Source: an uncultured Desulfobulbaceae bacterium
Lineage (GTDB): Bacteria; Desulfobacterota; Desulfobulbia; Desulfobulbales; BM004
DNA length: 16,137 nucleotides
Reading direction: 5' to 3'
Assembly (NCBI GenBank): GCA_947258675.1
Contig: CAMYJP010000011.1
Location: 1-16,137, forward strand
Shown: in pieces, positions 1-7,000 of the stretch
Position numbering within the stretch: the first letter of the stretch is position 1
How the letters are laid out: each line of letters opens with the position of its first letter
The notes under the pieces: generated by a model
Database searches by the model: none
What the model was told of the DNA's origin: nothing
What the model saw: the letters and a program-made list of their open reading frames with translations, nothing else
Made by a program: the position numbers and the translations under genes

Positions 1-30
1 GGCAGTATTTCGAAAACCGCTTCCGATCAT
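1..30 (-). CDS. secY: SecY preprotein translocase channel subunit, first 10 codons only
   Basis: An ATG at 30-28 opens a frame that runs off the window edge and reads M-I-G-S-G-F-R-N-T-A. This resembles the usual SecY beginning (M-I-x-x-F-x-N-x). It sits four bases after the rplO stop, which is where secY follows rplO in almost all spc operons. An AAGGA element within the last rplO codons lies about 9 bases upstream of the ATG and can serve as its ribosome-binding site. SecY is the pore-forming inner-membrane subunit of the Sec translocon. Only ten residues are visible, so the identity rests mainly on gene order plus this short match. Confidence 0.8.
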   Translation of the reverse strand, partial: MIGSGFRNTA

Positions 31-34
31 TTAG

Positions 35-475
35 CTATTCCTTAACGCTTCCGCCTGCTGCCTCAATTTTCTGTTTGGCAACAGCGCTTACTTTACCGAC
101 AGAAACGGTTAGAGCTTTGGTTATCTCTCCATTGGCCAGCACTTTTACCAGCGAATCCTGCTTACTGATAATCCCAGCGGCAATAAGCTTTTCACGATCT
201 ATTTCATCCCCGGCATCAAAAGAATCGAGCGCAGCCAGGCTGACAATGGCATATTCTTTCCTGAAAATATTGTTAAAGCCTCTTTTAGGCAACCTGCGCT
301 GCAAAGGCATCTGTCCACCCTCAAAACCAGGCCTTGTCCCATACCCGGACCGCGATTTAGAGCCTTTGTGCCCACGGGTCGCCGTTTTTCCTCGCCCAGA
401 CCCCTGACCGCGTCCTACTCTTTTTCTTTCCCTTGAAGAAGCAGGCTTTGGTGACAAATTATTTAAGGATAGCAT
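35..475 (-). CDS. rplO: 50S ribosomal protein L15
   Basis: L15 is a late-assembling large-subunit protein that binds 23S rRNA. The 146-residue product has the expected length. Its first ~60 residues are the glycine- and arginine-rich extension (RVGRGQGSGRGKTATRGHKG, then the GFEGGQMPLQRRLPKRGF motif), which threads into rRNA. The globular C-terminal half ends in the typical A-x-x-K-I-E-A-A-G-G-S-V. The ATG start at 475 is fixed by a strong AGGAGG ribosome-binding site that lies inside the last codons of rpmD (its V-E-E-E tail), so its translation is probably coupled to that of L30. It stops with TAG four bases before the secY ATG. Confidence 0.98.
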   Translation of the reverse strand: MLSLNNLSPKPASSRERKRVGRGQGSGRGKTATRGHKGSKSRSGYGTRPGFEGGQMPLQRRLPKRGFNNIFRKEYAIVSLAALDSFDAGDEIDREKLIAAGIISKQDSLVKVLANGEITKALTVSVGKVSAVAKQKIEAAGGSVKE

Positions 476-479
476 ATAA

Positions 480-662
480 CTATTCCTCCTCTACCATAAC
501 CAGATGGTTAACTTTTTTTAGCATTCCCCTAATTTCAGGAGTGTCCTTACGAATGACAGTTTTCTGATGTTTGGTCAGCCCCAGGCCGACTAAAGTAGCA
601 CGTATTTTTTTGGTACTGCCAATCATACTCTTAGTCAAGGTACACTTGATAGTATCAGCCAT
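480..662 (-). CDS. rpmD: 50S ribosomal protein L30
   Basis: L30 is a small single-domain protein of the large subunit. The 60-residue product matches the bacterial length and fold pattern: an initial beta strand (IKCTLTKSMIGS), the helix carrying LGLTKHQKTVIRKDTPEIRGML, and a final strand (KVNHLVMVEEE). The ATG at 662 is preceded by AGGT at about 7 bases, a modest ribosome-binding site. It is separated from rpsE by more than 100 bases, which is unusual because these genes are normally nearly contiguous. A stem-loop lies in that gap. Only four bases separate its stop from the rplO ATG. Confidence 0.97.
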   Translation of the reverse strand: MADTIKCTLTKSMIGSTKKIRATLVGLGLTKHQKTVIRKDTPEIRGMLKKVNHLVMVEEE

Positions 663-729
663 TTCTATACCTAGTTCATTTACTTTTTAGAATCACACAC
701 CCAACATGAAATCGACACTAAAATTCATT

Positions 730-760
730 AGCCCGATAAATCGGTAAAAATTATCGGGCT
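730..760 (-). other. Stem-loop between rpsE and rpmD
   Basis: A perfect 10-bp inverted repeat (AGCCCGATAA at 730-739, TTATCGGGCT at 751-760) with an 11-base loop lies seven bases downstream of the rpsE stop in the transcribed direction. The loop carries ACCGAT, which can instead pair with the 3' arm to form a small competing CCGA/TCGG hairpin, so two mutually exclusive folds exist. No run of U follows on either strand, so it is not a standard intrinsic terminator. It may be a processing site, a 3'-end stabiliser or an attenuator; its role is inferred only. Confidence 0.7.
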
Positions 761-766
761 GTCGTT

Positions 767-1279
767 TTAAGCGACTATTTCTTCCACAGTTTTATTACGC
801 AAAGATGCTAACCGTTCTGCACTTGTCAAGTTGCGTAAGCCATTCAATGTCGCCTTTACGAGATTATGCGGGTTATGTGATCCGATGCATTTAGTCAAAA
901 CGTTCTGAACACCTGCGGCTTCGAGAACAGCACGCACAGCCCCTCCGGCAATTACTCCGGTACCTGCACTGGCCGGTTTCAATAACACCAGCCCTGCTCC
1001 ATATTTTCCTTTTATTTCATGAGGAATACTTGTTTCTGTAAGCGGCACGCTTCCCATGTCTTTTCGGGCCTTTTCCACACCCTTACGAATAGCTTCGGGC
1101 ACCTGGTTCGCCTTCCCTAAACCATACCCTACCTTGCCTTTACCATCACCTATAACAACGATAGCACTGAAGCTGAATCGACGTCCACCTTTCACAACTT
1201 TTGCAACCCTGTTGATATGTACAATTTTTTCAATCAGGTCGCTTGCATCTCCATTTTTTTCGCGTCTAATTTCCGCCAA
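767..1279 (-). CDS. rpsE: 30S ribosomal protein S5
   Basis: S5 sits at the back of the small subunit near the decoding centre and affects translational accuracy and mRNA unwinding at the entry channel. The 170-residue product has the double-stranded-RNA-binding-like N domain ([30 protein letters not shown]) and the C domain with [25 protein letters not shown], both canonical. There is no in-frame ATG at the 5' end. The choices are TTG at 1279 and GTG at 1282; TTG is preferred because it stands six bases after the GGGGG ribosome-binding element and gives M-A-E-I, whereas GTG would be only three bases away. The choice changes the protein by one residue. Confidence 0.95.
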   Translation of the reverse strand: MAEIRREKNGDASDLIEKIVHINRVAKVVKGGRRFSFSAIVVIGDGKGKVGYGLGKANQVPEAIRKGVEKARKDMGSVPLTETSIPHEIKGKYGAGLVLLKPASAGTGVIAGGAVRAVLEAAGVQNVLTKCIGSHNPHNLVKATLNGLRNLTSAERLASLRNKTVEEIVA

Positions 1280-1339
1280 CACACACCCCCGAACACTTTA
1301 AGAATTGGTAAGTAAAAAAGATTCTACAATATACGATTT

Positions 1340-1705
1340 CTAAAATTTTAATCCGCCCTCTCGAGCACCATCAGATAGGGCTTTTATCCGCCCATGATAA
1401 ATATATCCTCCACGGTCAAAAACAACTGACTCGATTCCAGCTGCCTTTGCTTTTTCAGCAAGGACAACACCGACCTTCGCGGCCAGAGAACATTTTCCTT
1501 TTTCATCTGATCCCGACACATCTTTATGCAAAGATGATGCTGCAACCAGAGTATGCCCTTTGTTGTCATCTATTAATTGGGCATAGATATGTTTAGCACT
1601 TTTAAATACCCGCAATCTTGGTCTCTCCAAAGATCCTGATATTTTTTTTCTAATCCTTTTTACTCGCTTTCTGCGGGCAACAACAGAGGGATTTGTTTTA
1701 GCCAT
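1340..1705 (-). CDS. rplR: 50S ribosomal protein L18
   Basis: L18 binds 5S rRNA together with L5 and helps attach it to the central protuberance of the large subunit. The 121-residue product has the basic N-terminal tail ([15 protein letters not shown]), the [20 protein letters not shown] strand-turn region and the C-terminal [28 protein letters not shown] signature. The ATG at 1705 is preceded by a weak AGG element in CAGGT. A 104-base gap separates it from rplF upstream; that gap is AT-rich and holds only a weak 6-bp inverted repeat (1768-1773 with 1798-1803) and no convincing promoter. Confidence 0.98.
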   Translation of the reverse strand: MAKTNPSVVARRKRVKRIRKKISGSLERPRLRVFKSAKHIYAQLIDDNKGHTLVAASSLHKDVSGSDEKGKCSLAAKVGVVLAEKAKAAGIESVVFDRGGYIYHGRIKALSDGAREGGLKF

Positions 1706-1809
1706 TGTATTTACCTGCTAATTCAATCTTTTAAATTAATAAATTCAACTAATCGGTGAGCCGTCTTGGGTGTTTCCTGTGATTATCTGAGAAAACTACA
1801 CCCGAACTT

Positions 1810-2352
1810 TTAGCCTTTAACTCCTGACTTTCCAACTTTACGAACTATATGTTCGTCCTGGTATCGAATTCCTTTCCCTTTGTATGGTTCCGGTTTTCTG
1901 ACCTCCCGAATACGGGCGGCTGTTAGTCCTAGCAGTTCTTTATCAATTGCTTCCAGAGTTATGGTATTTGTTTTATCTACTTCTGCTTTTACTCCGTTAG
2001 GTAAAATAAAAGCAACCGGATTGGAATACCCTACGTTGAGAGTTAATGTGGAACCAGCAACGTCCGCTTTGTATCCAACTCCTTCGATAACCAGTTTTTT
2101 AATAAACCCATCACCTACCCCAACAACCATATTGTTTACCAGAGATCGGGTCAAACCTTTCATTGCCATGCTCTTCTTGCTTTCATCATTTGTAGAAAGC
2201 TCCAGAACATTATTCTTCTGTTTTAATGAAACTTCGTCACAAATATCTCTTTCGAGAACACCTTTTGGGCCAGTGACCTTAACATGCAGACCTTTTATCT
2301 CAACCTTAATTCCTTTGGGTACTGGAATCGGTTTATTGCCTATTCTTGACAT
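1810..2352 (-). CDS. rplF: 50S ribosomal protein L6
   Basis: L6 contacts the sarcin-ricin loop region and the base of the L7/L12 stalk, close to where EF-G and EF-Tu bind. The 180-residue product begins with the canonical MSRIGNKPIPVP and contains two similar beta-rich domains: residues 1 to ~80 (ending in TRSLVNNMVVGV) and ~81-175 (starting GFIKKLVIEGVGYKA). The second contains the L6 signature around RKPEPYKGKGIRY. The ATG at 2352 has a strong GGGGAGG ribosome-binding site five to six bases upstream. Confidence 0.98.
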   Translation of the reverse strand: MSRIGNKPIPVPKGIKVEIKGLHVKVTGPKGVLERDICDEVSLKQKNNVLELSTNDESKKSMAMKGLTRSLVNNMVVGVGDGFIKKLVIEGVGYKADVAGSTLTLNVGYSNPVAFILPNGVKAEVDKTNTITLEAIDKELLGLTAARIREVRKPEPYKGKGIRYQDEHIVRKVGKSGVKG

Positions 2353-2424
2353 AGGTTCCTCCCCTCACTATCGAGTCACTCATAACTATAAATAAATATG
2401 AAAAATCAGATGGAATATGACCGG

Positions 2425-2823
2425 TTACCAGACATTACAAAGAATTTCTCCGCCAACTCCGAGTTTTCTGGCATTTCTATCTGTAATAATTCCTTTTGAA
2501 GTTGATAGAATTGCAGTGCCCAACCCGCTCATTACCTTGGGGATATTATCCGATTTCACATAAATTCTTAATCCGGGCTTACTCACTCGTTTTAATCCAG
2601 AGATAACTTTTTCCTGATTTGGACCATATTTGAGATCAATTCTCAGCGTTCCTTGGGTTTTATCCTGCAGAACCTGATAGTCTCTTATATACCCTTCCTC
2701 TTTGAGGACCTTTGCCAAACCGACTTTCATATTAGATAATGGTACATCAACGCTCTTGAACTGTACCATGCCGGCATTTCTGATCCTGGTCAACATGTCA
2801 GCCAGGGGATCACTCATCGACAT
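2425..2823 (-). CDS. rpsH: 30S ribosomal protein S8
   Basis: S8 is a primary 16S rRNA-binding protein of the central domain; in E. coli it is also the translational repressor of the spc operon. The 132-residue product begins [18 protein letters not shown] and ends with the conserved [19 protein letters not shown], including the S-T-S-K-G-I rRNA-binding loop. ATG codons occur at 2823 and 2817; 2823 is preferred because AAGGAG lies about 10 bases before it. A run of nine A residues (on the coding strand) sits just upstream of that ribosome-binding site. The 118-base gap before it is long for this position; no repressor-type S8 site was identifiable by eye. Confidence 0.98.
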   Translation of the reverse strand: MSMSDPLADMLTRIRNAGMVQFKSVDVPLSNMKVGLAKVLKEEGYIRDYQVLQDKTQGTLRIDLKYGPNQEKVISGLKRVSKPGLRIYVKSDNIPKVMSGLGTAILSTSKGIITDRNARKLGVGGEILCNVW

Positions 2824-2941
2824 TTAGCCTGTACTCCTTACCTGATTTTTTTTTCATATGATGATTTAATAAGCCTTTTCTTTTGATCATTGGAGTATTT
2901 GTCCATCCGACCAAAATACTTTCATGCCACTAAAAAGCATA

Positions 2942-3127
2942 TTACCAGCTTGATTTGGTTACGCCAGTAATCTCACCGCGCAATGCCAGGCCTCTGAAAC
3001 AGAGCCGGCATATACCGAATTTCCGTAAAAAAGCCCTTGGTCTTCCACATAAAGGGCATCGGTTATAAGCGCGAACATTAAACTTTGGTTTCCGCTTACT
3101 TTTTGCAATTAATGATTTTTTAGCCAA
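2942..3127 (-). CDS. rpsN: 30S ribosomal protein S14, zinc-binding (type Z)
   Basis: S14 is a late-binding protein of the 30S head that contacts S3 and S10. At 61 residues this is the short zinc-ribbon form, not the ~100-residue form of E. coli. The metal ligands are Cys24, Cys27, Cys40 and Cys43 (C-x2-C-x12-C-x2-C). The start codon is TTG at 3127: the product then begins with the canonical [16 protein letters not shown], and GGAGG lies five bases upstream. That ribosome-binding site is half of a 13-base palindrome (see separate entry). S14 forms of this kind are commonly named rpsN or rpsZ; no zinc-independent second copy occurs in the window. Confidence 0.96.
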   Translation of the reverse strand: MAKKSLIAKSKRKPKFNVRAYNRCPLCGRPRAFLRKFGICRLCFRGLALRGEITGVTKSSW

Positions 3128-3130
3128 CTT

Positions 3131-3143
3131 ATCCTCCGAGGAT
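3131..3143 (-). promoter_or_regulatory. Palindrome that can hide the rpsN ribosome-binding site
   Basis: The 13 bases immediately before rpsN form a perfect palindrome, ATCCTC-G-GAGGAT on the coding strand. Its 3' half contains GGAGG, the ribosome-binding site of the TTG-initiated rpsN. In RNA it can fold into a 5-bp stem with a three-base loop, pairing the ribosome-binding site with CCTC. It lies 20 bases after the rplE stop, so a ribosome ending L5 synthesis could open it. The structure is seen directly; a role in coupling S14 translation to L5 is inferred. Confidence 0.6.
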
Positions 3144-3163
3144 CTTTTTAATACTTAATATTA

Positions 3164-3703
3164 TTATTTTCTAAATGGCATTCCCATGAGATGCAATAAG
3201 TACTTGGCTTCTTCGTCCGTATTGGCCGAAGTTGCGATGGAAATATTCAGCCCTCTGATTTTATCCACTTTGTCATAATCTATCTCAGTAAAGATGATAT
3301 GTTCTTTGATTCCCATTGAAAAATTTCCACGACCATCGAACATTTTCGGAGACAGACCGCGAAAATCTCTAACTCTTGGAAGAGCAATGTGCACAAGTTT
3401 GCTGAAGAAATCATACATACGATCTTTACGTAAGGTTACTCTGCAACCTATTGGCATTCCCTGGCGCAGTTTGAATGTTGCGATAGATTTTTTTGCACGA
3501 GTAACAACCGCTCTCTGACCACTGATAGTAGTAAGCTCTTCGGCAGCGGTATCAGCTATTTTCGGAGTTTGAACTGCCTCGCCGAGCCCCATATTCAGAA
3601 CTACCTTTACTATCTTGGGAACTTCCATGATATTTATATACCCAAACTTATTCATTAGTTCAGGTACACATTCCTGCTGGTAATAATCTTTTAAACTTGC
3701 CAT
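3164..3703 (-). CDS. rplE: 50S ribosomal protein L5
   Basis: L5 binds 5S rRNA with L18 and L25-type proteins and forms part of the central protuberance, contacting the P-site tRNA and S13. The 179-residue product has the expected length and motifs: [22 protein letters not shown] near residues 22-43, [34 protein letters not shown] in the middle, [31 protein letters not shown], and the final L-x-x-M-G-M-P-F. The ATG at 3703 follows a GGGAGA ribosome-binding site. Only 30 bases separate it from rplX and 36 from rpsN, so this trio is the tightest part of the spc section. Confidence 0.98.
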   Translation of the reverse strand: MASLKDYYQQECVPELMNKFGYINIMEVPKIVKVVLNMGLGEAVQTPKIADTAAEELTTISGQRAVVTRAKKSIATFKLRQGMPIGCRVTLRKDRMYDFFSKLVHIALPRVRDFRGLSPKMFDGRGNFSMGIKEHIIFTEIDYDKVDKIRGLNISIATSANTDEEAKYLLHLMGMPFRK

Positions 3704-3733
3704 TTATCGTCTCCCGTAATCGCCCCAGCCACA

Positions 3734-4072
3734 TCAGGCTTTCGCCGGCTCAATACTTTCACTACATTTTTTACATATTCGAACTTTCGAACCGTCTTCC
3801 AATACTTTTTTGCCAATCCTGACAGTTTTAGTGCACTTAGGGCAAACTAATAACAAATTGGAAACATGTATCGGAGCTTCTTTTTCAACAATCTGACCCT
3901 GTTGATTTGACGCAGTTGGTTTCGTATGCCTTTTTATCATATTGGCACGTTCAACAACGGCTTTATCTGTGTTTTTAATAAGCCTAATAATCTTGCCTAC
4001 CCGGCCTTTGTCTTTACCGGTAATTATTTCAACCTGATCATTAATTTTAAGATAATTATATTTTCTCTGCAT
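3734..4072 (-). CDS. rplX: 50S ribosomal protein L24 with C-terminal zinc ribbon
   Basis: L24 is an early assembly-initiator protein near the peptide exit tunnel. The product is 112 residues. The KOW motif lies at about residues 9-36 ([17 protein letters not shown]), followed by the conserved NMIKRHTKP and GGQ-like/[12 protein letters not shown] segments. Cys77, Cys80, Cys100 and Cys103 (two C-P/K-K-C pairs) form a zinc ribbon found in many bacterial L24 proteins but absent in E. coli. A GTG at 4096 would add eight residues, but the ATG at 4072 is chosen because GGGAGG stands seven to eight bases before it and inside that extension. Confidence 0.97.
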   Translation of the reverse strand: MQRKYNYLKINDQVEIITGKDKGRVGKIIRLIKNTDKAVVERANMIKRHTKPTASNQQGQIVEKEAPIHVSNLLLVCPKCTKTVRIGKKVLEDGSKVRICKKCSESIEPAKA

Positions 4073-4118
4073 ACTATCTGCCTCCCACTTGAACACCCAT
4101 TGCTATCAAGTTAAACCT

Positions 4119-4487
4119 TTATAGAACTTCTGGGGCCAGTGAAATTATTTTCATATATCCCATTGCCCGTAATTCCCTCGCGACCGGACCAAAAATTCTA
4201 GTGCCAACAGGTTCGCCGCTATCACTTATCAGTATTGCCCCATTGTCGTCGAACTTAACGGAGGTGCCGTCCATCCGGCGTGTCTCCTTGGCAGTTCTGA
4301 CTACAATGGCGCGCATAACGTCACCCTTTTTTACTTTTGCATGCGGGATTGCCTCTTTTACCGCTACTACAATAATGTCCCCGACATGGGCGTATCTGCG
4401 CCTGGTACCGCCAAGCACACGTATGCATAGTGCTTTTTTTGCACCGGAATTATCAGCTACTTTAACTATAGTTTCAGTCTGAATCAT
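4119..4487 (-). CDS. rplN: 50S ribosomal protein L14
   Basis: L14 is a highly conserved large-subunit protein at the intersubunit face; it forms bridges to 16S rRNA and is the target of the silencing factor RsfS. The 122-residue product starts [27 protein letters not shown] and includes [30 protein letters not shown], the FDDNGAILI strand and the C-terminal [13 protein letters not shown] motif. All parts match the family in order and length. The ATG at 4487 has only a weak ribosome-binding site (GGTGATATT before ATG). Ninety-eight bases separate it from rpsQ, with a small hairpin in the gap. Confidence 0.98.
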   Translation of the reverse strand: MIQTETIVKVADNSGAKKALCIRVLGGTRRRYAHVGDIIVVAVKEAIPHAKVKKGDVMRAIVVRTAKETRRMDGTSVKFDDNGAILISDSGEPVGTRIFGPVARELRAMGYMKIISLAPEVL

Positions 4488-4529
4488 AATATCACCAAAC
4501 AGGTCGCTTGTTATATGTCCTACATCAAA

Positions 4530-4550
4530 AAGGTCTTACGGTAATACCTT
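4530..4550 (-). terminator. Weak terminator-like hairpin between rpsQ and rplN
   Basis: On the coding strand AAGGT (4550-4546) pairs with ACCTT (4534-4530); one mismatch inside, TTA/TAA continue the stem around a CCG loop. Three further T residues follow. The stem is short and AT-rich and the U-run is broken after five, so it would at best attenuate. It lies about midway in the 98-base rpsQ-rplN gap. It may be chance structure in AT-rich DNA. Confidence 0.3.
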
Positions 4551-4585
4551 GAAAAATATGCAATCAGGTATATTGGACGAGTACA

Positions 4586-4846
4586 TCACACTGCCCGTTG
4601 CATGATTGAACGGACCCGCCACCGCTTCCTTTTGCTTAAGGGGCGGCATTCCTCAATCATTACTAAGTCTCCTATATTACAGGAATTTTCAGGATCGTCA
4701 GCCATAAATTTAGCCCGTCGTCTCATAAATTTTCCGTAAAACTTATGACGAACAGTATTTTCAACCTGGACAATCACACTCTTGTCCATTTTGTTGCTAA
4801 TTACTGAACCCACTATATTCTTTTTTGATTTTGTAATTGTATCCAT
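4586..4846 (-). CDS. rpsQ: 30S ribosomal protein S17
   Basis: S17 is a primary binder of the 16S rRNA 5' domain with an OB-fold. The 86-residue product shows the family pattern: KKNIVGSVISNKMDKSVIVQVENTVRHKFYGKFMRRRAKFMADDPENSCNIGDLVMIEECRPLSKRKRWRVRSI. This includes the conserved K-M-D-K-S/T strand turn and the G-D-x-V-x-I-x-E-x-R-P-L-S-K motif. The ATG at 4846 follows GGAAAGG at a good distance. It comes 53 bases after rpmC. Confidence 0.98.
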   Translation of the reverse strand: MDTITKSKKNIVGSVISNKMDKSVIVQVENTVRHKFYGKFMRRRAKFMADDPENSCNIGDLVMIEECRPLSKRKRWRVRSIMQRAV

Positions 4847-4899
4847 ATTGCCTTTCCAAATATTTTCCAGAAATTTGGCTAAACCAACAACGCAATGAT

Positions 4900-5088
4900 C
4901 TAAGCTCGTTTTTCATTAAGAATTGTTTTAATGCGGGCAATGTCTTTACGCAGTACCTTTAGTTTCCCGGTATTATCAAGTTGACGTATACCGTTTTTAA
5001 ATTTCAATCTAAAAAGCTCTTCTCGGAGATTTCGCGCTTTGGCATGCAGTTCATCGCTGCCCATCTCCCGAAAGTCTTTGGCTTTCAT
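4900..5088 (-). CDS. rpmC: 50S ribosomal protein L29
   Basis: L29 is a two-helix protein at the tunnel exit beside L23, where it contributes to the docking site for trigger factor and SRP. The 62-residue product contains [30 protein letters not shown] and [20 protein letters not shown], both typical. The ATG at 5088 overlaps the rplP stop as ATGA, and its GAGGAG ribosome-binding site lies inside the last rplP codons. L16 and L29 synthesis is therefore very probably coupled. Confidence 0.98.
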   Translation of the reverse strand: MKAKDFREMGSDELHAKARNLREELFRLKFKNGIRQLDNTGKLKVLRKDIARIKTILNEKRA

Positions 5089-5501
5089 ATGCTGGTTCTC
5101 CTCATTACAACCTTTGTGGCAAATGGCAGTTTATTACCAGCCAAGGTTAATGCCTTAATCGCCAATTTTTCATCAACCCCTGTCAGTTCATACAAAATCC
5201 TACCTGGTTTGACCACAGCCACCCACATTTCCGGACTGCCCTTTCCTTTTCCCATGCGTGTCTCTGCCGGTTTTTTTGTCACTGGTTTGTCTGGAAAAAT
5301 CCGAATCCACATTTTGCCGCCACGTTTGACTGTCCTGTTTATTGCAATACGGGCAGCCTCTATCTGCTGTGCGGAGATTCGCCCGCATGAAACAGCTTTC
5401 AAACCATAGTCACCAAAACTAATGGAAGAACCACGGCCTGCTGTTCCGCGCATACGGCCTTTCATTTGTTTTCTATGTTTTATTTTTTTTGGACTTAACA
5501 T
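5085..5501 (-). CDS. rplP: 50S ribosomal protein L16
   Basis: L16 lies near the A site and helps position aminoacyl-tRNA and stabilise the large subunit late in assembly. The 138-residue product begins [21 protein letters not shown], with [56 protein letters not shown] and [14 protein letters not shown] following in canonical order. The ATG at 5501 has AAGGA about five bases upstream. Its stop overlaps the rpmC start by four bases. It is preceded by a 141-base gap containing a promoter candidate, so this gene may begin a separately transcribed unit. Confidence 0.98.
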   Translation of the reverse strand: MLSPKKIKHRKQMKGRMRGTAGRGSSISFGDYGLKAVSCGRISAQQIEAARIAINRTVKRGGKMWIRIFPDKPVTKKPAETRMGKGKGSPEMWVAVVKPGRILYELTGVDEKLAIKALTLAGNKLPFATKVVMRRTSI

Positions 5502-5572
5502 TGTTTTCCTTTATTCTTACCCAGCCTGGTCTCATAAATTTTAGGGGTTTAGTAATTCAGTTATTATCTAGG

Positions 5573-5600
5573 ATTATAGGGTAATGGCTAACAAATTCAA
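5573..5600 (-). promoter_or_regulatory. Candidate sigma70 promoter upstream of rplP
   Basis: On the coding strand TTGAAT (5600-5595, four of six consensus bases) is followed after 16 bases by TATAAT (5578-5573, a perfect -10). Transcription would start near 5566, leaving a leader of about 65 bases before the rplP ATG. It lies wholly in the 141-base gap between rpsC and rplP, the longest gap in the S10 section. The gap is AT-rich, so a chance match is possible, but a perfect -10 with acceptable spacing in a non-coding gap is good evidence. Confidence 0.55.
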
Positions 5601-5642
5601 CAGTTACCAGTAGAACTAAACCAGATAGGAAGTGCACTTTTG

Positions 5643-6290
5643 TTAGGCGATTATCTCCTCTGACTCCGGGAGGACTTCACCGTGAAATATCCAGACCTTA
5701 ATGCCGATTATCCCATAAGTGGTTTTGGCTTCAGCCAATCCATAATCAATGTCTGCGCGCAGGGTATGTAGAGGTACTCTCCCTTCTCTGTACCACTCTC
5801 TTCTGGCCATTTCGGCTCCACCCAATCGACCGGAACAGGAAATTTTAATACCTTTGACTCCAAACCGCAATGCGGTATTTACCGCCTTTTTCATCGCTCT
5901 TCTAAATGCTACACGCCTTTCTAATTGCATGGCTACATTTTCGGCTACGAGCTGCGCATTGGCCTCCGGCCTTCTTACTTCTTGAATATCAAGAATACAC
6001 TCCCTGCTGGTGACTTTGTCCAGTTCCTGTTTCAAGGCTTCGATTTCAACACCTTTTTTGCCAATAACAATACCAGGTCTTGCCGTATGAAGCTTTACCC
6101 TGACTTTTTCTCCTGTACGCTCAAGAGTAATCTTAGAAATCCCAGCATGAAAAAGTCTCTGTTTAAGATATTTTTTTATTTTTTGGTCTTCCAAAAAATT
6201 ATTTGAATATCCTTTATCAGCGAACCATATTGATTCCCATGTCCTGGTAATATTAAGCCGCAAACCGATAGGATTAACTTTCTGCCCCAA
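5643..6290 (-). CDS. rpsC: 30S ribosomal protein S3
   Basis: S3 forms part of the mRNA entry channel in the 30S head and acts with S4 and S5 in unwinding mRNA. The 215-residue product has the canonical start [12 protein letters not shown], a KH-type RNA-binding domain with the IGKKG loop at residues 76-80, and a C-terminal domain with [33 protein letters not shown] and [10 protein letters not shown]. The start codon is TTG at 6290; no in-frame ATG is near, the conserved M-G-Q-K-V-N-P fixes the site, and GGAGGG lies about six bases upstream. A 5-bp stem-loop abuts that ribosome-binding site. Confidence 0.97.
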   Translation of the reverse strand: MGQKVNPIGLRLNITRTWESIWFADKGYSNNFLEDQKIKKYLKQRLFHAGISKITLERTGEKVRVKLHTARPGIVIGKKGVEIEALKQELDKVTSRECILDIQEVRRPEANAQLVAENVAMQLERRVAFRRAMKKAVNTALRFGVKGIKISCSGRLGGAEMARREWYREGRVPLHTLRADIDYGLAEAKTTYGIIGIKVWIFHGEVLPESEEIIA

Positions 6291-6300
6291 AATTTCCCTC

Positions 6301-6318
6301 CATCTCTTGTATTAGATG
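6301..6318 (-). other. Small stem-loop abutting the rpsC ribosome-binding site
   Basis: CATCT (6318-6314 on the coding strand) can pair with AGATG (6305-6301) around an eight-base loop. The 3' arm runs directly into GGAGGG, the rpsC ribosome-binding site, and shares its first G. The stem is only 5 bp, so stability is low and chance occurrence is likely enough to keep confidence modest. Confidence 0.3.
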
Positions 6319-6343
6319 CCTAAACATGAATATTGATAAATCT

Positions 6344-6676
6344 CTACTGTTCATCCAAAACTACAGTAATATGACTTGTTCTTTTTAAAATCCGATTTGC
6401 ACGCCCCATGGCTCGAGGTCTCATTCTTTTTAATGTTGACCCGCCGTCGATGAAGATAGTTTTAACATAGAGTGTATCCACATCAATGGCCTCATTTTGA
6501 CTTGCATTGGCAACAGCTGATTCGATAACCTTACGTAAAATTCTAGCCCCTTTTTTAGGCATGAATCGTAATGTGTTGATAGCTTTTTCAACCTCCTGCC
6601 CTCTGACGACATCTGCAACCAGTCGCGCCTTTTGGGGGGAAATGCGTATATGTCGGCCTACCGCCTTCGATTCCAT
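6344..6676 (-). CDS. rplV: 50S ribosomal protein L22
   Basis: L22 lines the peptide exit tunnel with a long beta hairpin that, with L4, forms the constriction. The 110-residue product has [50 protein letters not shown] and the hairpin [28 protein letters not shown]. The L-K-R triplet corresponds to the M-K-R whose loss gives macrolide resistance in E. coli; it is intact here. The ATG at 6676 follows AGAAGGAG, a strong ribosome-binding site. It is 30 bases from rpsS. Confidence 0.98.
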   Translation of the reverse strand: MESKAVGRHIRISPQKARLVADVVRGQEVEKAINTLRFMPKKGARILRKVIESAVANASQNEAIDVDTLYVKTIFIDGGSTLKRMRPRAMGRANRILKRTSHITVVLDEQ

Positions 6677-6706
6677 GGCGAAACTCCTTCTAGATACAAC
6701 CTTTTA

Positions 6707-6982
6707 TTATTTCTTTCCTTTCCTGTCCCCTGCATGCCCGTAAAATGTGCGGGTTGGGGAGAATTCACCTAATTTATGCCCGACCATGTTCTCAGTGACA
6801 AAAACCGGGATAAATTTTTTGCCGTTATGTACTGCAAACGTGAGACCTATCATATCAGGTACAATATCAGAACGACGAGACCAGGTTTTAATGACCTTCC
6901 TTGAGGAAGTTTCTTTGGCCTTCAAAACCTTTTTCATTAAATGGTCATCAATAAATGGACCTTTTTTAACCGATCGAGACAA
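6707..6982 (-). CDS. rpsS: 30S ribosomal protein S19
   Basis: S19 binds 16S rRNA in the 30S head with S13 and contacts the A-site finger of the large subunit. The 91-residue product has [19 protein letters not shown], then [53 protein letters not shown], all diagnostic. The start codon is TTG at 6982. There is no ATG upstream in frame near it, the N terminus matches the usual M-P-R-S-L-K-K-G-P-F at this point, and GAGGGGG lies about eight bases upstream. It is only 18 bases from the end of rplB. Confidence 0.97.
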   Translation of the reverse strand: MSRSVKKGPFIDDHLMKKVLKAKETSSRKVIKTWSRRSDIVPDMIGLTFAVHNGKKFIPVFVTENMVGHKLGEFSPTRTFYGHAGDRKGKK

Positions 6983-7000
6983 TGGAATTACCCCCTCTGA

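Noticed and set aside
1706..1809. Possible promoter or repeat (two TTGAATT copies) in the rplF-rplR gap
   Set aside because: No -10 with proper spacing and the repeat is short within AT-rich DNA.
1880..2395. Plus-strand frame of 171 codons opposite rplF
   Set aside because: It lies antisense to a clear L6 gene, has no family resemblance, and is an expected shadow of a conserved coding strand.
2846..2854. Run of nine T (A on the coding strand) upstream of rpsH
   Set aside because: Considered as a terminator U-run or slippage site, but the coding strand has A not T, no stem precedes it and it is non-coding.
2887..2940. A 17-codon minus-strand ATG frame just after the rpsN stop
   Set aside because: Only a weak ribosome-binding site, unremarkable composition and too short to distinguish from chance.
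4073..4096. Upstream GTG start for rplX adding eight residues
   Set aside because: The extension contains the GGGAGG ribosome-binding site that serves the ATG at 4072, and homologues start near that ATG.
4981..5409. Plus-strand frame of 142 codons with hydrophobic stretches opposite rpmC/rplP
   Set aside because: Antisense to two certain genes; the apparent hydrophobic segments come from reverse-complemented basic codons.
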